Below are positions 11,801 to 19,755 of a DNA stretch of 64,000 nt, piece after piece. Below the pieces are notes generated by a model that did no database searches, was not told where the DNA came from, and saw only the letters and a program-made list of their open reading frames with translations. The stretch's first letter is position 1. Each line of letters starts with the position of its first letter. Made by a program: the position numbers and the translations under genes. The stretch comes from Dermacentor variabilis (Eukaryota; Arthropoda; Arachnida; Ixodida; Ixodidae). Where the stretch lies: NCBI RefSeq assembly GCF_050947875.1, contig NC_134573.1, forward strand, positions 47,564,115 through 47,628,114, read 5' to 3'.

Positions 11801-13351
11801 AGCGAGCTCCCGAACCTTCGATCTGGTTAAGGCCTGAACACTAGCTTCACCAAACAAAAGCCCCTTCTCGCGCAGGAGGTGATCGGACCTGTTTGAAAAT
11901 AGGTACGGGTACTGGGGTGGCAGCATAGATGACACTGCCGCCTCTGTCTCAAGCGCTCCGAAAGGTCCTTCAATAAGCACCTTTGCTACTGGCAGACACA
12001 CGCTATGAGCTTCCACGGCTTGCTTGATCCACGCGCACTCGCCCGTGAACATATGGGGTTCTACATAAGACGGGTGAACTACATCCATCGTAGCTGCGGA
12101 ATCGCGAAGCACTCGGCACTCTTTCCCGTTCACGAGGAGGTCTCGCATGTAAGGCTCGAGAAGCTTCATGTTCTCGTCAGTGCTGCCTATTGAAAAAAAC
12201 ACAACTTTTGGTGTTGTTTCCGGACACTGCGCCGAAAAGTGACCCGGCTTCTGGCACGTATAACAAACGCGCGCTTGCCTCATCTCGAACCGCTTTCTGC
12301 GTTCGGCTTCGGCTGCTGCCGTCTCCTTAGGTTCGGTCGCACTGCTTCCACTCGCATCCGCACTACGCGTGTTCCCCTTTGCTCTCATGGGTGTGAACTT
12401 CGGCCTCTCAAACTTCGAGCCAAATTCACCCTTTTGACCGTCCTTAGCTCCGCGAGCCCGACGCGTCACAAACTCCTCGGCTAGCTCAGCGGCTTTAGCC
12501 ACCGTACAAACGTCTGGCCTATCCAAGACCCAGTATCGCACGTTCTCCGGTAACCGACTATAAAACTGTTCTAGCCCGAAGCACTGCAGAACTTTATCGT
12601 GGTCACCAAACGCTTTCTCTTCTTTGAGCCACTCCTGCATGTTCGACATAAGCCTATACGCAAACTCTGTATATGACTCACTTTTGCCTTTCTCATTTTC
12701 CCGAAACTTCCGACGGAACGCCTCCGCAGACAGCCGGTACTTTTTTAGAAGACTCGATTTCACTGTGTCGAAATCCTCTGCCTCCTCTCTATCCAAGCGA
12801 GCGACTACGTCGGCCGCCTCGCCGGGTAACAAAGTGAGCAAGCGCTGTGGCCACGTTTCCCGAGAGAACCCCTGCTTCTCGCACGTTCGCTCAAAGTTAA
12901 CCAGGAACAAACCAATGTCCTCTCCAAGCTTAAACGGCCGCATCAGGTCAGTCATTTTGAACAATACGCGTTCTCCTGCACCGTGTGCCTGACTTCCATT
13001 ACGAGCGCGTTCCATCTCTACCTCAAGACGCTTCATTTCCAAAGCGTGTTGACGGTCACGCTCTTGTTGCTCTCGCTCTTTCTGTTCTTTACGTTCACGC
13101 TCTTCTTTTTCTTTCTGTTCTTTACGTTCACGCTCTTCTTTTTCTTTCTGTTCTTTAAGTTCGCGCTCCTGTCTTTTTGCAGTCTCCCTCTCTTCAATGG
13201 TCTCAAGGCATTCCGACAGCTCGTCATCCTCAGCCTCTAACTCAAGAATAGCCTTTAGCAGTTCAGGTTTTCTTAGTTTGTCTGAGACATCCAGACCCAA
13301 CTCTCTTGCAAGCTCCAACAATTTCGGTTTGCGCAACGACTTCAAATCCAT
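8840..13351 (-). CDS. Gag-pol polyprotein with integrase before reverse transcriptase
   Basis: Intact 1503-residue polyprotein. Residues 1-50 hold two LRKPxLL repeats resembling a SAP motif. Residues 50-115 are a charged coiled coil built from 11-residue repeats. A capsid-like region spans ~130-300 and a CCHC knuckle (CYTCQKPGHFSAQC) is at 363-376. The aspartic protease site at 417-420 reads DSAA instead of DSG/DTG. Next comes integrase: an HHCC zinc domain with CDTC at 699-702 and a DDE core at D732, D791, E826. A GPY/F-like module follows near 920-950. Only then comes reverse transcriptase, with YLDD at D1238/D1239, and RNase H at D1387, E1427, D1454. In ordinary Ty3/gypsy elements integrase is last. 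Gag and pol share one frame with no frameshift. The Met at 13351 is the first in frame after a ~390-bp leader. RT and integrase look Ty3/gypsy-like, so Gmr1-like is the best name. Confidence 0.93.
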   Translation of the reverse strand: MDLKSLRKPKLLELARELGLDVSDKLRKPELLKAILELEAEDDELSECLETIEERETAKRQERELKEQKEKEERERKEQKEKEERERKEQKEREQQERDRQHALEMKRLEVEMERARNGSQAHGAGERVLFKMTDLMRPFKLGEDIGLFLVNFERTCEKQGFSRETWPQRLLTLLPGEAADVVARLDREEAEDFDTVKSSLLKKYRLSAEAFRRKFRENEKGKSESYTEFAYRLMSNMQEWLKEEKAFGDHDKVLQCFGLEQFYSRLPENVRYWVLDRPDVCTVAKAAELAEEFVTRRARGAKDGQKGEFGSKFERPKFTPMRAKGNTRSADASGSSATEPKETAAAEAERRKRFEMRQARVCYTCQKPGHFSAQCPETTPKVVFFSIGSTDENMKLLEPYMRDLLVNGKECRVLRDSAATMDVVHPSYVEPHMFTGECAWIKQAVEAHSVCLPVAKVLIEGPFGALETEAAVSSMLPPQYPYLFSNRSDHLLREKGLLFGEASVQALTRSKVRELAAKAVVAGPTLSNNEKGSEAQQADIPSTPELNKLESVTLKAPDTGEENPDAGKLEELSTDLLIAPTSDGLDRLLKVSRSALIAEQKKDGSLENIRCNVKEGIARKTARFVERGGVLYRKYLDRRGVEFDQLIVPQCYRQDLLRLSHGGSWSGHLGVKKTKDRLLQEYYWPGCFRDADHFVRTCDTCQRVGKPGDKSRAPLKLVPIIAEPFRRLVIDTVGPLPVTATGYRHILTVICPATKFPEAVPLKELSSVEIVNALLSIFARVGFPAEIQSDQGTVFTSALTTTFLERCGVKLLHSSVYHPQSNSVEKLHSVMKRVLRALCFEHRTDWELCLPGVMFALRTAPHAATGFSPAELVYGRSLRSPLRMLRESWEGRGDDPVVVEYVLKLLERLRRAQELSGEAMTKAQQRAKVYYDRTARARRFEVGDEVMILRTSLNNKLDVQWEGPARIVQKLSDVNYVVSLPGKRKAQQVYHCNLLKPYRQREAVVCMMVNVPEELPVELPGLGSVTNREDTGQVISDLISKAPLSPEQKTELHQLLQEFQGLFSERPGRTSVLTHDIELTSPEPVRSKAYRVSPRQSDIMEAEVKKMLQLGVIEAGESDYTSPLILVEVPGKEPRPCVDYRRLNSITKDQIYPIPNIEERLEKVSSAQFISTLDLVRGYWQVPLTEEASRYAAFISPMGTFRPKVLSFGLKNAPYCFSSLMDKVLRGQQEFALPYLDDVAIFSASWSEHMAHLRAVLTRLREAGLTVKAPKCQLAQAEVVYLGHVIGQGRRRPSEIKVAAVRDFPQPRTKTDIRSFLGVAGYYQRYIPRYSDIAAPLTDALRKTEPQTVVWDETKERAFSALKSALTSQPVLRSPDYTKGFIVQCDASERGMGVVLCQRENGEVEHPVLYASRKLTSREQAYSATEKECACLVWAVQKLSCYLAGSRFIIETDHCPLQWLQTISPKNGRLLRWSLALQQYSFEVRYKKGSLNGNADGLSRSP
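13082..13180. repeat. 33-bp tandem repeat inside gag
   Basis: Units start at 13082, 13115 and 13148 (plus strand CTGTTCTTTACGTTC...), the last partial and diverged. They encode repeats of the Glu/Lys/Arg-rich coiled coil, 11 residues per unit. Copy number may vary between element copies. Confidence 0.8.
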
Positions 13352-13643
13352 GGCTGCTCTGAATGCTGCTTTCTCTACTGCTTACTATTGTCTTGCCGCA
13401 AACTAACCCGGCAGCAACGACAACCACAATTACCAGCTCTGTTTCTGACACTAACAAAAGCCTGGCAAAGCTCAGAAGAAGAAAGTCCCGCACTCACCAA
13501 ACCTCGCAGGCAGGAATTCCGCGCAGTCGTTCCGCTGCAGGCAACCAGTCGTCACACAGGGCTCGTTGCACTGCTCCCGGATCGTCGTTGAGCTGCTCAG
13601 CATACAGTCAACTGCATCTCTTCGCTGCTGGCCTCCGTTGTCG

Positions 13644-13744
13644 CGATCTCACCGCTGGCAGACAGTTGTTTGAAGTCGGAGGCGATCTCACCGCTGCCAA
13701 CCAGATGTTTGATGTCGGAGGCGATCTCACCGCTGCCAACCAGA
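13644..13744 (-). promoter_or_regulatory. Triplicated primer-binding region beside the 5' LTR
   Basis: On the minus strand the bases just after the 5' LTR read TCTGGTTGGCAGCGGTGAGA, with TGG placed where a tRNA CCA end would pair. A 39-bp unit carrying this stretch and the LTR's terminal CAAACA starts at 13644, 13683 and 13722. The last unit runs into the LTR. The copy farthest from the LTR differs (CTGTCTGCCAGCGG). I cannot name the priming tRNA. Confidence 0.65.
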
Positions 13745-14402
13745 TGTTTGGATCGCACCGCTGGTACGATCTGTTGGGAACTCGGCGCTGACGCCCGTGG
13801 TTGTACCTGGGTCGCAAGCCCCAAGGGTAGCGTTGGCCTGGCGGCCTGGGGTACAACTGGAAGCATCCGAAGGTCCCGGCAAAGCATGAGTCGACTGGTA
13901 ACAACAAAACAACTTGTTTATTTTAACATCGCAAAGAGTTGGCGGTCAGGTTGACCGAAGTAGAGAGACGGGAGAGCACTTTACTCAACAGAAGAAATCG
14001 GAGCCCTCCTCTTGGCGTCCGGGGGCAGCTGTTTTTATACTCTCGCAGTTGAGGGCAAGAAGGAACCCCTCAAAAGACGAGCACGTGAATGTACAATGGG
14101 CTAATGGTGACGCACACTGTCGTAGCGATGCCGTAGCACCATGTCGAGCACGATCTCGTAGCACCCTGTCGTAGCGCTGCCGTAGCACCATGTCGAGCAC
14201 GATCTCGTAGCACCCTGTCGTAGCGCTGCCGGTCGGGCACAATGACTGTAATGAGAGGATGATCCCTATGCGGTCGCATCGCCGCAGTCGCGCCTGGAAA
14301 CACCTGGCGGGGAGCGTTGCGGCGACGACGATCGGGCCAAAATGTCTGCCGCCCCGCCGCAGTCGCGCCGGCAAAACCACGTGTCGCAGGCGAAACGCAA
14401 CA
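13745..14402 (-). repeat. 5' LTR of the Gmr1-like element
   Basis: The promoter LTR for the minus-strand element. Its TATA box is at about 14031-14042 and its AATAAA signal at about 13916-13923, both on the minus strand. Sequence and internal 49-bp repeats match the other LTR. It is followed outside by AGGG, the target duplication. Confidence 0.95.
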
Positions 14403-14406
14403 AGGG

Positions 14407-14787
14407 GTACAGCGAAAAGCGCCGATATTCATATATAACAAACACTCCATCACAGACTCACCAACAGCATTACCGAAACCGGCAGAACTTCTAACCATGC
14501 ATAACAGAGCCAAGCTTGCTAGACTAAAAATCATGTATCAGTTAATACACAATCAACTTAAACTGCCTATTATGAAATACGTATCAACGTCCTCGAATAG
14601 ATTAACTCGTCATAAACACACACACACATTAAGCGAATTTTCATTCCGCACTGATATTTTCAAATACTCATTTTTTCCAAGGGCGACACGCGAATGGAAT
14701 AATCTTAACACAAGTATCACTGACAGCTCATCCTTAGATACGCTTGGTACCGTGATTGCGGAACAACTATACGCATTGCAGCAATAA
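14407..14787 (+). pseudogene. CR1-like LINE C-terminus, continuing the part before the LTR element
   Basis: Continues the LINE protein from 7696 in frame: VQRKAPIFIYNKHS, then about 85 residues ending YSFFPRATREWNN and EQLYALQQ at the stop near 14787. The aromatic 'FFPR...WN.L' block is typical of CR1-type C-termini and is also seen at 46712-46945. This part has no break. Confidence 0.85.
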
Positions 14788-15156
14788 TTCTTCACATTAT
14801 TTACATAGTTTCTTGTTGCCTTGTTATTTTAACGGTGTTTGTGCTTGACTATAATTACGGCAGTGATTCAATACATTTCTTTTCTTGTTGGCATTATTGT
14901 AACCTTGATTGTTGCGTGACTGTTATTACCTGACCCTGTAACTGGTTTCTGTAACTGCAATTATCGTTGTCATAACCTCCCCGTTCTATTTATTCTCTTG
15001 TATAATCACGTAATCAAATTGTTATATGCCCAAGTTTTTTATTGTATAAGATTTAGTAAGTAACACTTTATACCATGTTCCTATGTATGACATACAGCCC
15101 TTCCTGTTACAATCCCTGATGGGATTCACAGTATCAATAAATGAAATGAAATGAAA
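14788..15156 (+). other. 3' UTR and repeat tail of the CR1-like LINE
   Basis: AT-rich non-coding sequence ending in CAATAAATGAAATGAAATGAAA. The short ATGAA-type repeats are the LINE's 3' tail, where target-primed reverse transcription starts. Confidence 0.75.
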
Positions 15157-15878
15157 TGTTACGCGAAGGACGATTCAGTAAGACGATTAACTATTTCCAG
15201 GTTATATTTACAACAGCGGTTGCAGCGCTGACCGGTTAGATTCACAGCGCGAGCCCAGTTTGTTCTTGCTCCCCTTTTCTCGACTGATGGCGCCCTCCTC
15301 GTTCAAACAAGCAAATATCACACGCGTATAGCGATAGGGACACTCCAAGTGCATTTTTTGCCATCGCCGCCGCTGTGATATTCTGTATAAAGTCCAAGGG
15401 TGTTAACACCGTCGCTGCGCGTCGTATGGTTAATGTGCGAGTGAAAGTACCCGAGGGAAGCAGACGATCACTGCTAAATCCGGCGCGCTCGAACAGAGAA
15501 AGCGGAGAGGAAACGCCTCGTTTTCCGTCGCTCGGAAGGCGGCGAGGGGCGCGGCGTTGTGGTCCGGCGTCAACAGCGCAGCTCGCGACGAGGCGCAAGG
15601 GGGAACTCATGGTCGCGGCTCAATCTCGCGCGCCATATGTGGAGGCAAGTTGGAGGAAGCGCGGGAGGGTGTGGGCGGGGCGATTTTTTATAGTGTGTAC
15701 TTTGTACGACCGCGCGCTGTTGCGCGCGCCGTATATTGGAAATGATCTACAGACGGCCCATACACGCTGGGTGTGTATGGGTGCTGGGTGCGCGCTGTGT
15801 GCCCGTTGTCCTTGTGTTGAAGCGGTAGACCACACGATGGTCACTTCACTCGCCGCTGCTGCCGCGTTGCTCACGCCA
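15157..15878 (-). repeat. Possible solo LTR, minus orientation
   Basis: Starts TGTTACGCGAAGG directly after the LINE tail. On the minus strand it has a TATA box, ACTATAAAAAATCGC, at about 15680-15697 within GC-rich DNA, and it ends ...TTGTAAATATAACC...CGCGTAACA, which is LTR-like. The upper boundary is not certain and no target duplication was found. A long open frame on the plus strand here (15375-16049) shows no known motif and runs into the inverted repeat, so I do not call it a gene. Confidence 0.4.
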
Positions 15879-16736
15879 GAGTCATACAGAAAGAAATTCA
15901 ACAAGAGGGGACGCTCGGCGAAAAGTGGCAGCAGGAAATACGCCACGCAAGTATTAATGCCGTCCGATGGCGGACGCGAGCATCTGAAAAAAATAATGTT
16001 AAATGAAGTTGAGATGCTTCTTTTATTTTGTCTTATTCTCTTTCGCTAAAAGTAAACACTTCGCCTTTAAATGAATTTATACTTTGCGAATTATTTTTCT
16101 TGCGTGACCCAGCAACAAGCTAATGGCACGAAGACGCGCCAGGCGCATGGGTCATGCGCCAGACACGCCACCGAAGGGAGCGGGGCCAGCTGCACATGGG
16201 AAGTTCTTGTGTTCGCGACCCCTATCTTCTTAACTTTATTTTAATGCTGCCTGATTTGTTGGGCTCTAGACGTATTCTTGCGTTGTTTCTGCACTTCGAC
16301 ATGGCACCACTGCACTACGGGACAACGGCTAGGCGAGAAATTTTGTTTGACAGTCCGCGAGGAACTTTAATCAATTTAGGACGAACAGGCGAACTTCAGA
16401 TGCGCAGCCGGCCTCGCTCGCCTAAGTGGCGTGTCTGGCGCATGAGGCATGCATCTGGCGCGTCTGGCGTGTCGCTAGCTTGTTGCTAGGGGACGCAAGA
16501 AAAATAAGTCGCGAAGTATGAGTTCATTTATACGCAGAACTTTTTTTTAGTTTTAACGGGAAAGAATGAAAAAAAAAAATAAAATGGAACCGTGTGTGTA
16601 AATTCATTTCACATTCCTATCTTCTTCCGATGCTCCCGTCAGCTAACGGATGGGGTGACCAGTAGGCGTGTCGTGTTTCTTGTTACCAGTTTACGCCGAG
16701 TGTCCTCTTTTGTCAAAATTTTTTCTCTATGAGACA
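15879..16736. repeat. Long imperfect inverted repeat (foldback or MITE-like)
   Basis: Arm 15879-16171 is matched by the reverse complement of 16426-16736 over its whole length with small gaps. The inner ends (CGCCAGACACGCCAC and GTGGCGTGTCTGGCG) and the block around AGCAACAAGCTA are nearly identical, while the outer parts are more diverged. The spacer of ~254 bp has no coding sign. I did not find a target duplication. It could be a non-autonomous DNA transposon or two inverted copies of one repeat. Confidence 0.7.
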
Positions 16737-17966
16737 TGTTTGTGACGCTCTTTATGGCCCCGCGACAACATATACCTTCTTTCGGTACTCACGCTTGTCG
16801 AAAACGGGACGAGCGATTGCTAAGAGTGATAACTCGGGAGTGAGTTGCTCGCGCCGGCAGAGCGCGCAAAAGGTAACGCTGAAGGGCTCAAGAACCAGCA
16901 ACACCAACATTTTGCCTTCTGAACGGCTTAAAACAGGCTTTGAACCCACGCATTTGTCTTGAGTTCGAGTAGAAGGCATTTTGCGAGCGTCTAGCATGTT
17001 CTGGCTGAAAGCCTGTGTTTTGGCCGCTTCTGTGTACGTACCGTACCATCGCGTCAGCTGAGGCCAGGTTGTTTTGGAAACGCACAGTCATCCGTGTATT
17101 TGTGCTCTTAAAGCGCAGGAAATAAGGTCCGGGAATGTTTAGAAATTGGATGTTTTCCGAATGTTTTAGGTATGATATTGTTTGGTATGAGTCGGGTACT
17201 TTCTACGACAGGTATGTTAAAGGGAATTGATTTTGTTTGTAATGCGGGCATTCACCACTTTGGCACGTTTCTCCTCTAGACGCCGTCTTCCTATAACGTC
17301 TAAATACTAAAATGACACATGCTTGTAATTAACTTTTTTTTCAGCGGATGTCGTCCGGTGGAGCTTCGTACGGGAACTACTTCTGATTACACGGTGGCAC
17401 AAAGTTGGATGAATGCAGAAAAAGCCAGGAACAAGTATATATAGAGCAAAATAAACATTTCCTCATTTCACAAGGCGTCTTGCGCCTACTTTATGAAATT
17501 GCATGTGGCACAGATTCGATGGAGGCTTGTAACGACCGTTCGCAATCATTTTTTACTAAACTATAAAACAATTCCGTACCAAGACCGCGCGCGGTTCAGC
17601 AGCAGACGGAAAAAAAAGAATGCCGCGCCGGTGAGCGCGTTCCAGCTGCCGTTCAAAACGCGCGCGACTTAAACCGAAACCGGAAGTGTGGTTCAGGCAT
17701 TAATGATGGCGGCTTGGTGCGTTAGAGGCGATTCAGTCGCTAGGCTTTATGGAAGTCCACTCTTGTTGAATTTCTTTCTCTCTGCCAGCGTTTTGACAGC
17801 GAGTGTCCGTGCTTATCGACTATGATTGGATTGGATTGAAATGGTGAAACGTTTAGTTGAGCCTGCAGTAAAACGCTTGCTTGCTTGCGCGCGCTCTCAG
17901 GACGGGGCCTACGTCGTCCTCTGGGCGCTGGCTGCACGGCCTGAGTCCCCGCTCGCCGTTGCCTAC
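16737..17966. other. No recognised feature
   Basis: Mixed sequence with short chance reading frames only. No repeat, RNA gene or protein motif was recognised. Confidence 0.4.
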
Positions 17967-17999
17967 TCGCTGGGTCCCTGCTGGGCAGGGACCCAGCGA
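17967..17999. repeat. Perfect 15-bp hairpin
   Basis: TCGCTGGGTCCCTGC, three bases, then its exact reverse complement. Very stable as RNA or cruciform, but no downstream T-run or gene gives it a role. Confidence 0.9.
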
Positions 18000-18106
18000 T
18001 GATCTGCTGGATGACCTGCTGGGCAGCCCAGAGTCGTTATTTTTTATTGTCGCTCCCTGCGGCTGGTTCGAGTCGCGGCGGATCCTCCCAGACTTAGCTT
18101 CTTCCT

Positions 18107-18191
18107 GGTACTTGGTGCAATTACACAGCATGTGTGCGAAGCCGGTGGAGCCGGCTGGCTTCGCACATGGTGTGCAATTGCACCAAGTACC
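18107..18191. repeat. 85-bp hairpin with ~40-bp arms
   Basis: The left arm starts GGTACTTGGTGCAATT and the right arm ends AATTGCACCAAGTACC. The arms pair along almost their whole length, including GCGAAGCC/GGCTTCGC, with a few mismatches around a short GC-rich loop. It could be a small foldback element. A structured RNA is also possible but there is no expression evidence. Confidence 0.85.
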
Positions 18192-18199
18192 ACCCAGTA

Positions 18200-18470
18200 C
18201 CAACTGATAGTACCCATTAGAATACCAGTTGAAATACAACTGGTACTCTACTGGGTGCCTACTGAATGCCTACTGGGAAGCAAGTGATCCCAGTTGGAGG
18301 CAAAGCGGTAACCAACTTGTTCCACTTGGAGGCTGAGTGGAAACCAGCTGGTTCCAGTTGGAGGCTAAGTAGAAGTGAACTGGTTCCATCTATGAGCCAA
18401 CTGGGCATGGTATTTCTAGGTACAGACCAGTTGGCGAGCAACTGGTCCCAGTTGAAGGCTGACTAAAAAA
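18200..18470. repeat. Cluster of CCAACTGG-type short palindromes
   Basis: Degenerate 20-35 bp units each carrying CCAGTTGG, CCAACTGG, CAACTGGT or CCAGCTGG, with GAGGC linkers (CCAGTTGGAGGC twice). It lies next to the hairpins at 17967 and 18107. It is not coding. Similar clusters occur at 19490-19590 and 37040-37330. Confidence 0.7.
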
Positions 18471-18632
18471 TTGCCGACGATTACGTTACTTCCTAATGCG
18501 AAATTTGAGCGCAGCAAATAAGCTGTTTCACCTTTTCGATAGATTGAGGCAAAGAAATCTAGCAACACATGTATGCGCTATCACAGAATTTTTTTTTTAT
18601 TTTTCACACGTATTCCTTTAACAAAGACTCCA
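18471..18632. other. No recognised feature
   Basis: Short AT-rich stretch with a T9 run and no motif. Confidence 0.4.
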
Positions 18633-18825
18633 CTAACAGTTCTTGACAGTCATGAAGGAAGCTTTGTGGTCGGAGAAATAGACTGATATATGTTCGACTT
18701 GGTACACCAATGCTTGATTCTCAAAGACGAGATGTATACAAGTGCCTCGCGAGGTTGTCACAGCCGTGGGACGCGTTACGAGCGAGAGGAACGGGATGTT
18801 CTCCCGCATAAGTGTTAGGAAATTG
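18633..18825 (-). pseudogene. LINE endonuclease C-terminal fragment
   Basis: The minus-strand translation holds NSNFLTLMRENIPFLSL, then TSRGTCIHLVFENQ and VYFSDHKASF. The last carries the SDH motif that ends APE-type endonucleases of LINEs. Only this C-terminal end is present. Upstream sequence on the same strand is GC-rich and unrelated. Confidence 0.6.
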
Positions 18826-18844
18826 CTGTTTGTCTTTATGTCAA

Positions 18845-18972
18845 GCCGCCACCGATCTGGCTCTCTGATTGCCACCGCACAGGGCGAACGGCAGCGGCAA
18901 TTTCGGCTCGGGCGGTGCACATATACAGATCCGCCGCCACCGATCTGGCTCTCTGATTGCCACCGCACAGGG
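18845..18972. repeat. 40-bp direct repeat, 88 bp apart
   Basis: GCCGCCACCGATCTGGCTCT and the following bases to CGCACAGGG occur at 18845-18884 and 18933-18972, apparently identical. The unit between is GC-rich and does not code for a known motif. Confidence 0.85.
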
Positions 18973-19673
18973 GTTGCATTGGAGGAGGAGCGAAGAAAGG
19001 AACTAAGTTCGAGCCGGCGCTTTGACAACCGGAGACTCGCAGGAAGAGGGGGGAGGGGGGCGGCGTGTACACCCAGCGGCAAACGATGGGGGCAGAAGCG
19101 CGCGCAGCAAGCGGACAACACGATAAAGGGAGGAGGGAAGAGATAGCAGCGACTGACTGATGCCGCTGACGCCGATAGTGAGTCAACCCCAGCTGCGGAG
19201 TTGGTTTCAGGGACAAGGAATAACCGGCGCGTCGGCAACTGAAGAGCACCCTATCCGCCACACAAGAACAGGGGGGGGACCCTTTCCTCCTCTTTCTGCA
19301 TGGCGGCGACGGTGTTCTATGCAGTCACGTTATCTTGACTCTCTAGCGGCGTCAGCGGCATCCAGCGGTATCAGTCGATCGCTGCTAGCGATGGGGGGAT
19401 GAAAGGGGGGCGGAGCTGGTTACGAGGCCGACGACGACGCCGACGCGAAACCCAGGAACGGACGCCAAAGAGCTGCGCTCTAAAATCAACTGGTTCGACA
19501 GTTGGACACCAACTGGCCATGAAAACTTCACGTATACAGACCAGGCGGGCAGTAAATGCTCTAGGCTGGGAGCCAAATGGGCGTATTGTATCACAGTTTA
19601 CATGAATCAGTTAACCTGTAACTTCACTTTAAGAATATCAAAATGGATAGTTCTTTTTCCTATTATGAAAGTT
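18973..19673. other. GC-rich sequence without recognised gene
   Basis: Purine- and GC-rich, with CGACGACGACGCCGACG near 19427-19443 and CCAACTGG-type palindromes at 19490-19530. No gene is supported. Confidence 0.4.
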
Positions 19674-19755
19674 GTATTCTACATGCTTCTAGATGGAACT
19701 GACATATGCACTTAGTATTCTACATGCTTCTAGATGGAACTGAACCATGCACTAT
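19674..19755. repeat. 41-bp tandem duplication
   Basis: GTATTCTACATGCTTCTAGA and following bases begin at 19674 and again at 19715. Two copies, nearly identical, not coding. Confidence 0.85.

Larger units (their letters stand above)
7697..14402 (-). mobile_element. Gmr1-like Ty3/gypsy LTR retrotransposon, complete
   Basis: A complete 6.7-kb element on the minus strand. It has two 658-bp LTRs that read as identical, each starting TGTT and ending AACA in either direction. The 4-bp duplication AGGG lies at 7693-7696 and 14403-14406. It contains one gag-pol reading frame without breaks. Identical LTRs mean a recent insertion, and an intact frame means it could still be active. Its pol order places integrase before reverse transcriptase. 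It sits inside the CR1-like LINE, so it is younger than that LINE. Confidence 0.95.
5581..15156 (+). mobile_element. CR1/L2-like LINE, split by an LTR retrotransposon
   Basis: One LINE insertion occupying 5581-7696 and 14407-15156, with a 6.7-kb LTR element between. Joining KLEG (ending 7696) to VQRKAP (starting 14407) restores the reading frame exactly when one copy of the AGGG target duplication is removed. The 5' end starts in the middle of the endonuclease domain, so it is 5'-truncated. The 3' end finishes CAATAAATGAAATGAAATG, a short repeat tail of the CR1/L2 type rather than poly(A). Confidence 0.85.

Noticed and set aside
10566..11837. Plus-strand frames antisense to the gag-pol gene
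   Set aside because: Shadows of the intact minus-strand frame; no motifs of their own.
15375..16049. 224-codon plus-strand frame
   Set aside because: GC-rich; no known motif; overlaps a likely LTR and one arm of an inverted repeat.
17967..17999. Rho-independent-type terminator
   Set aside because: No T-run after the stem, and the organism is eukaryotic.
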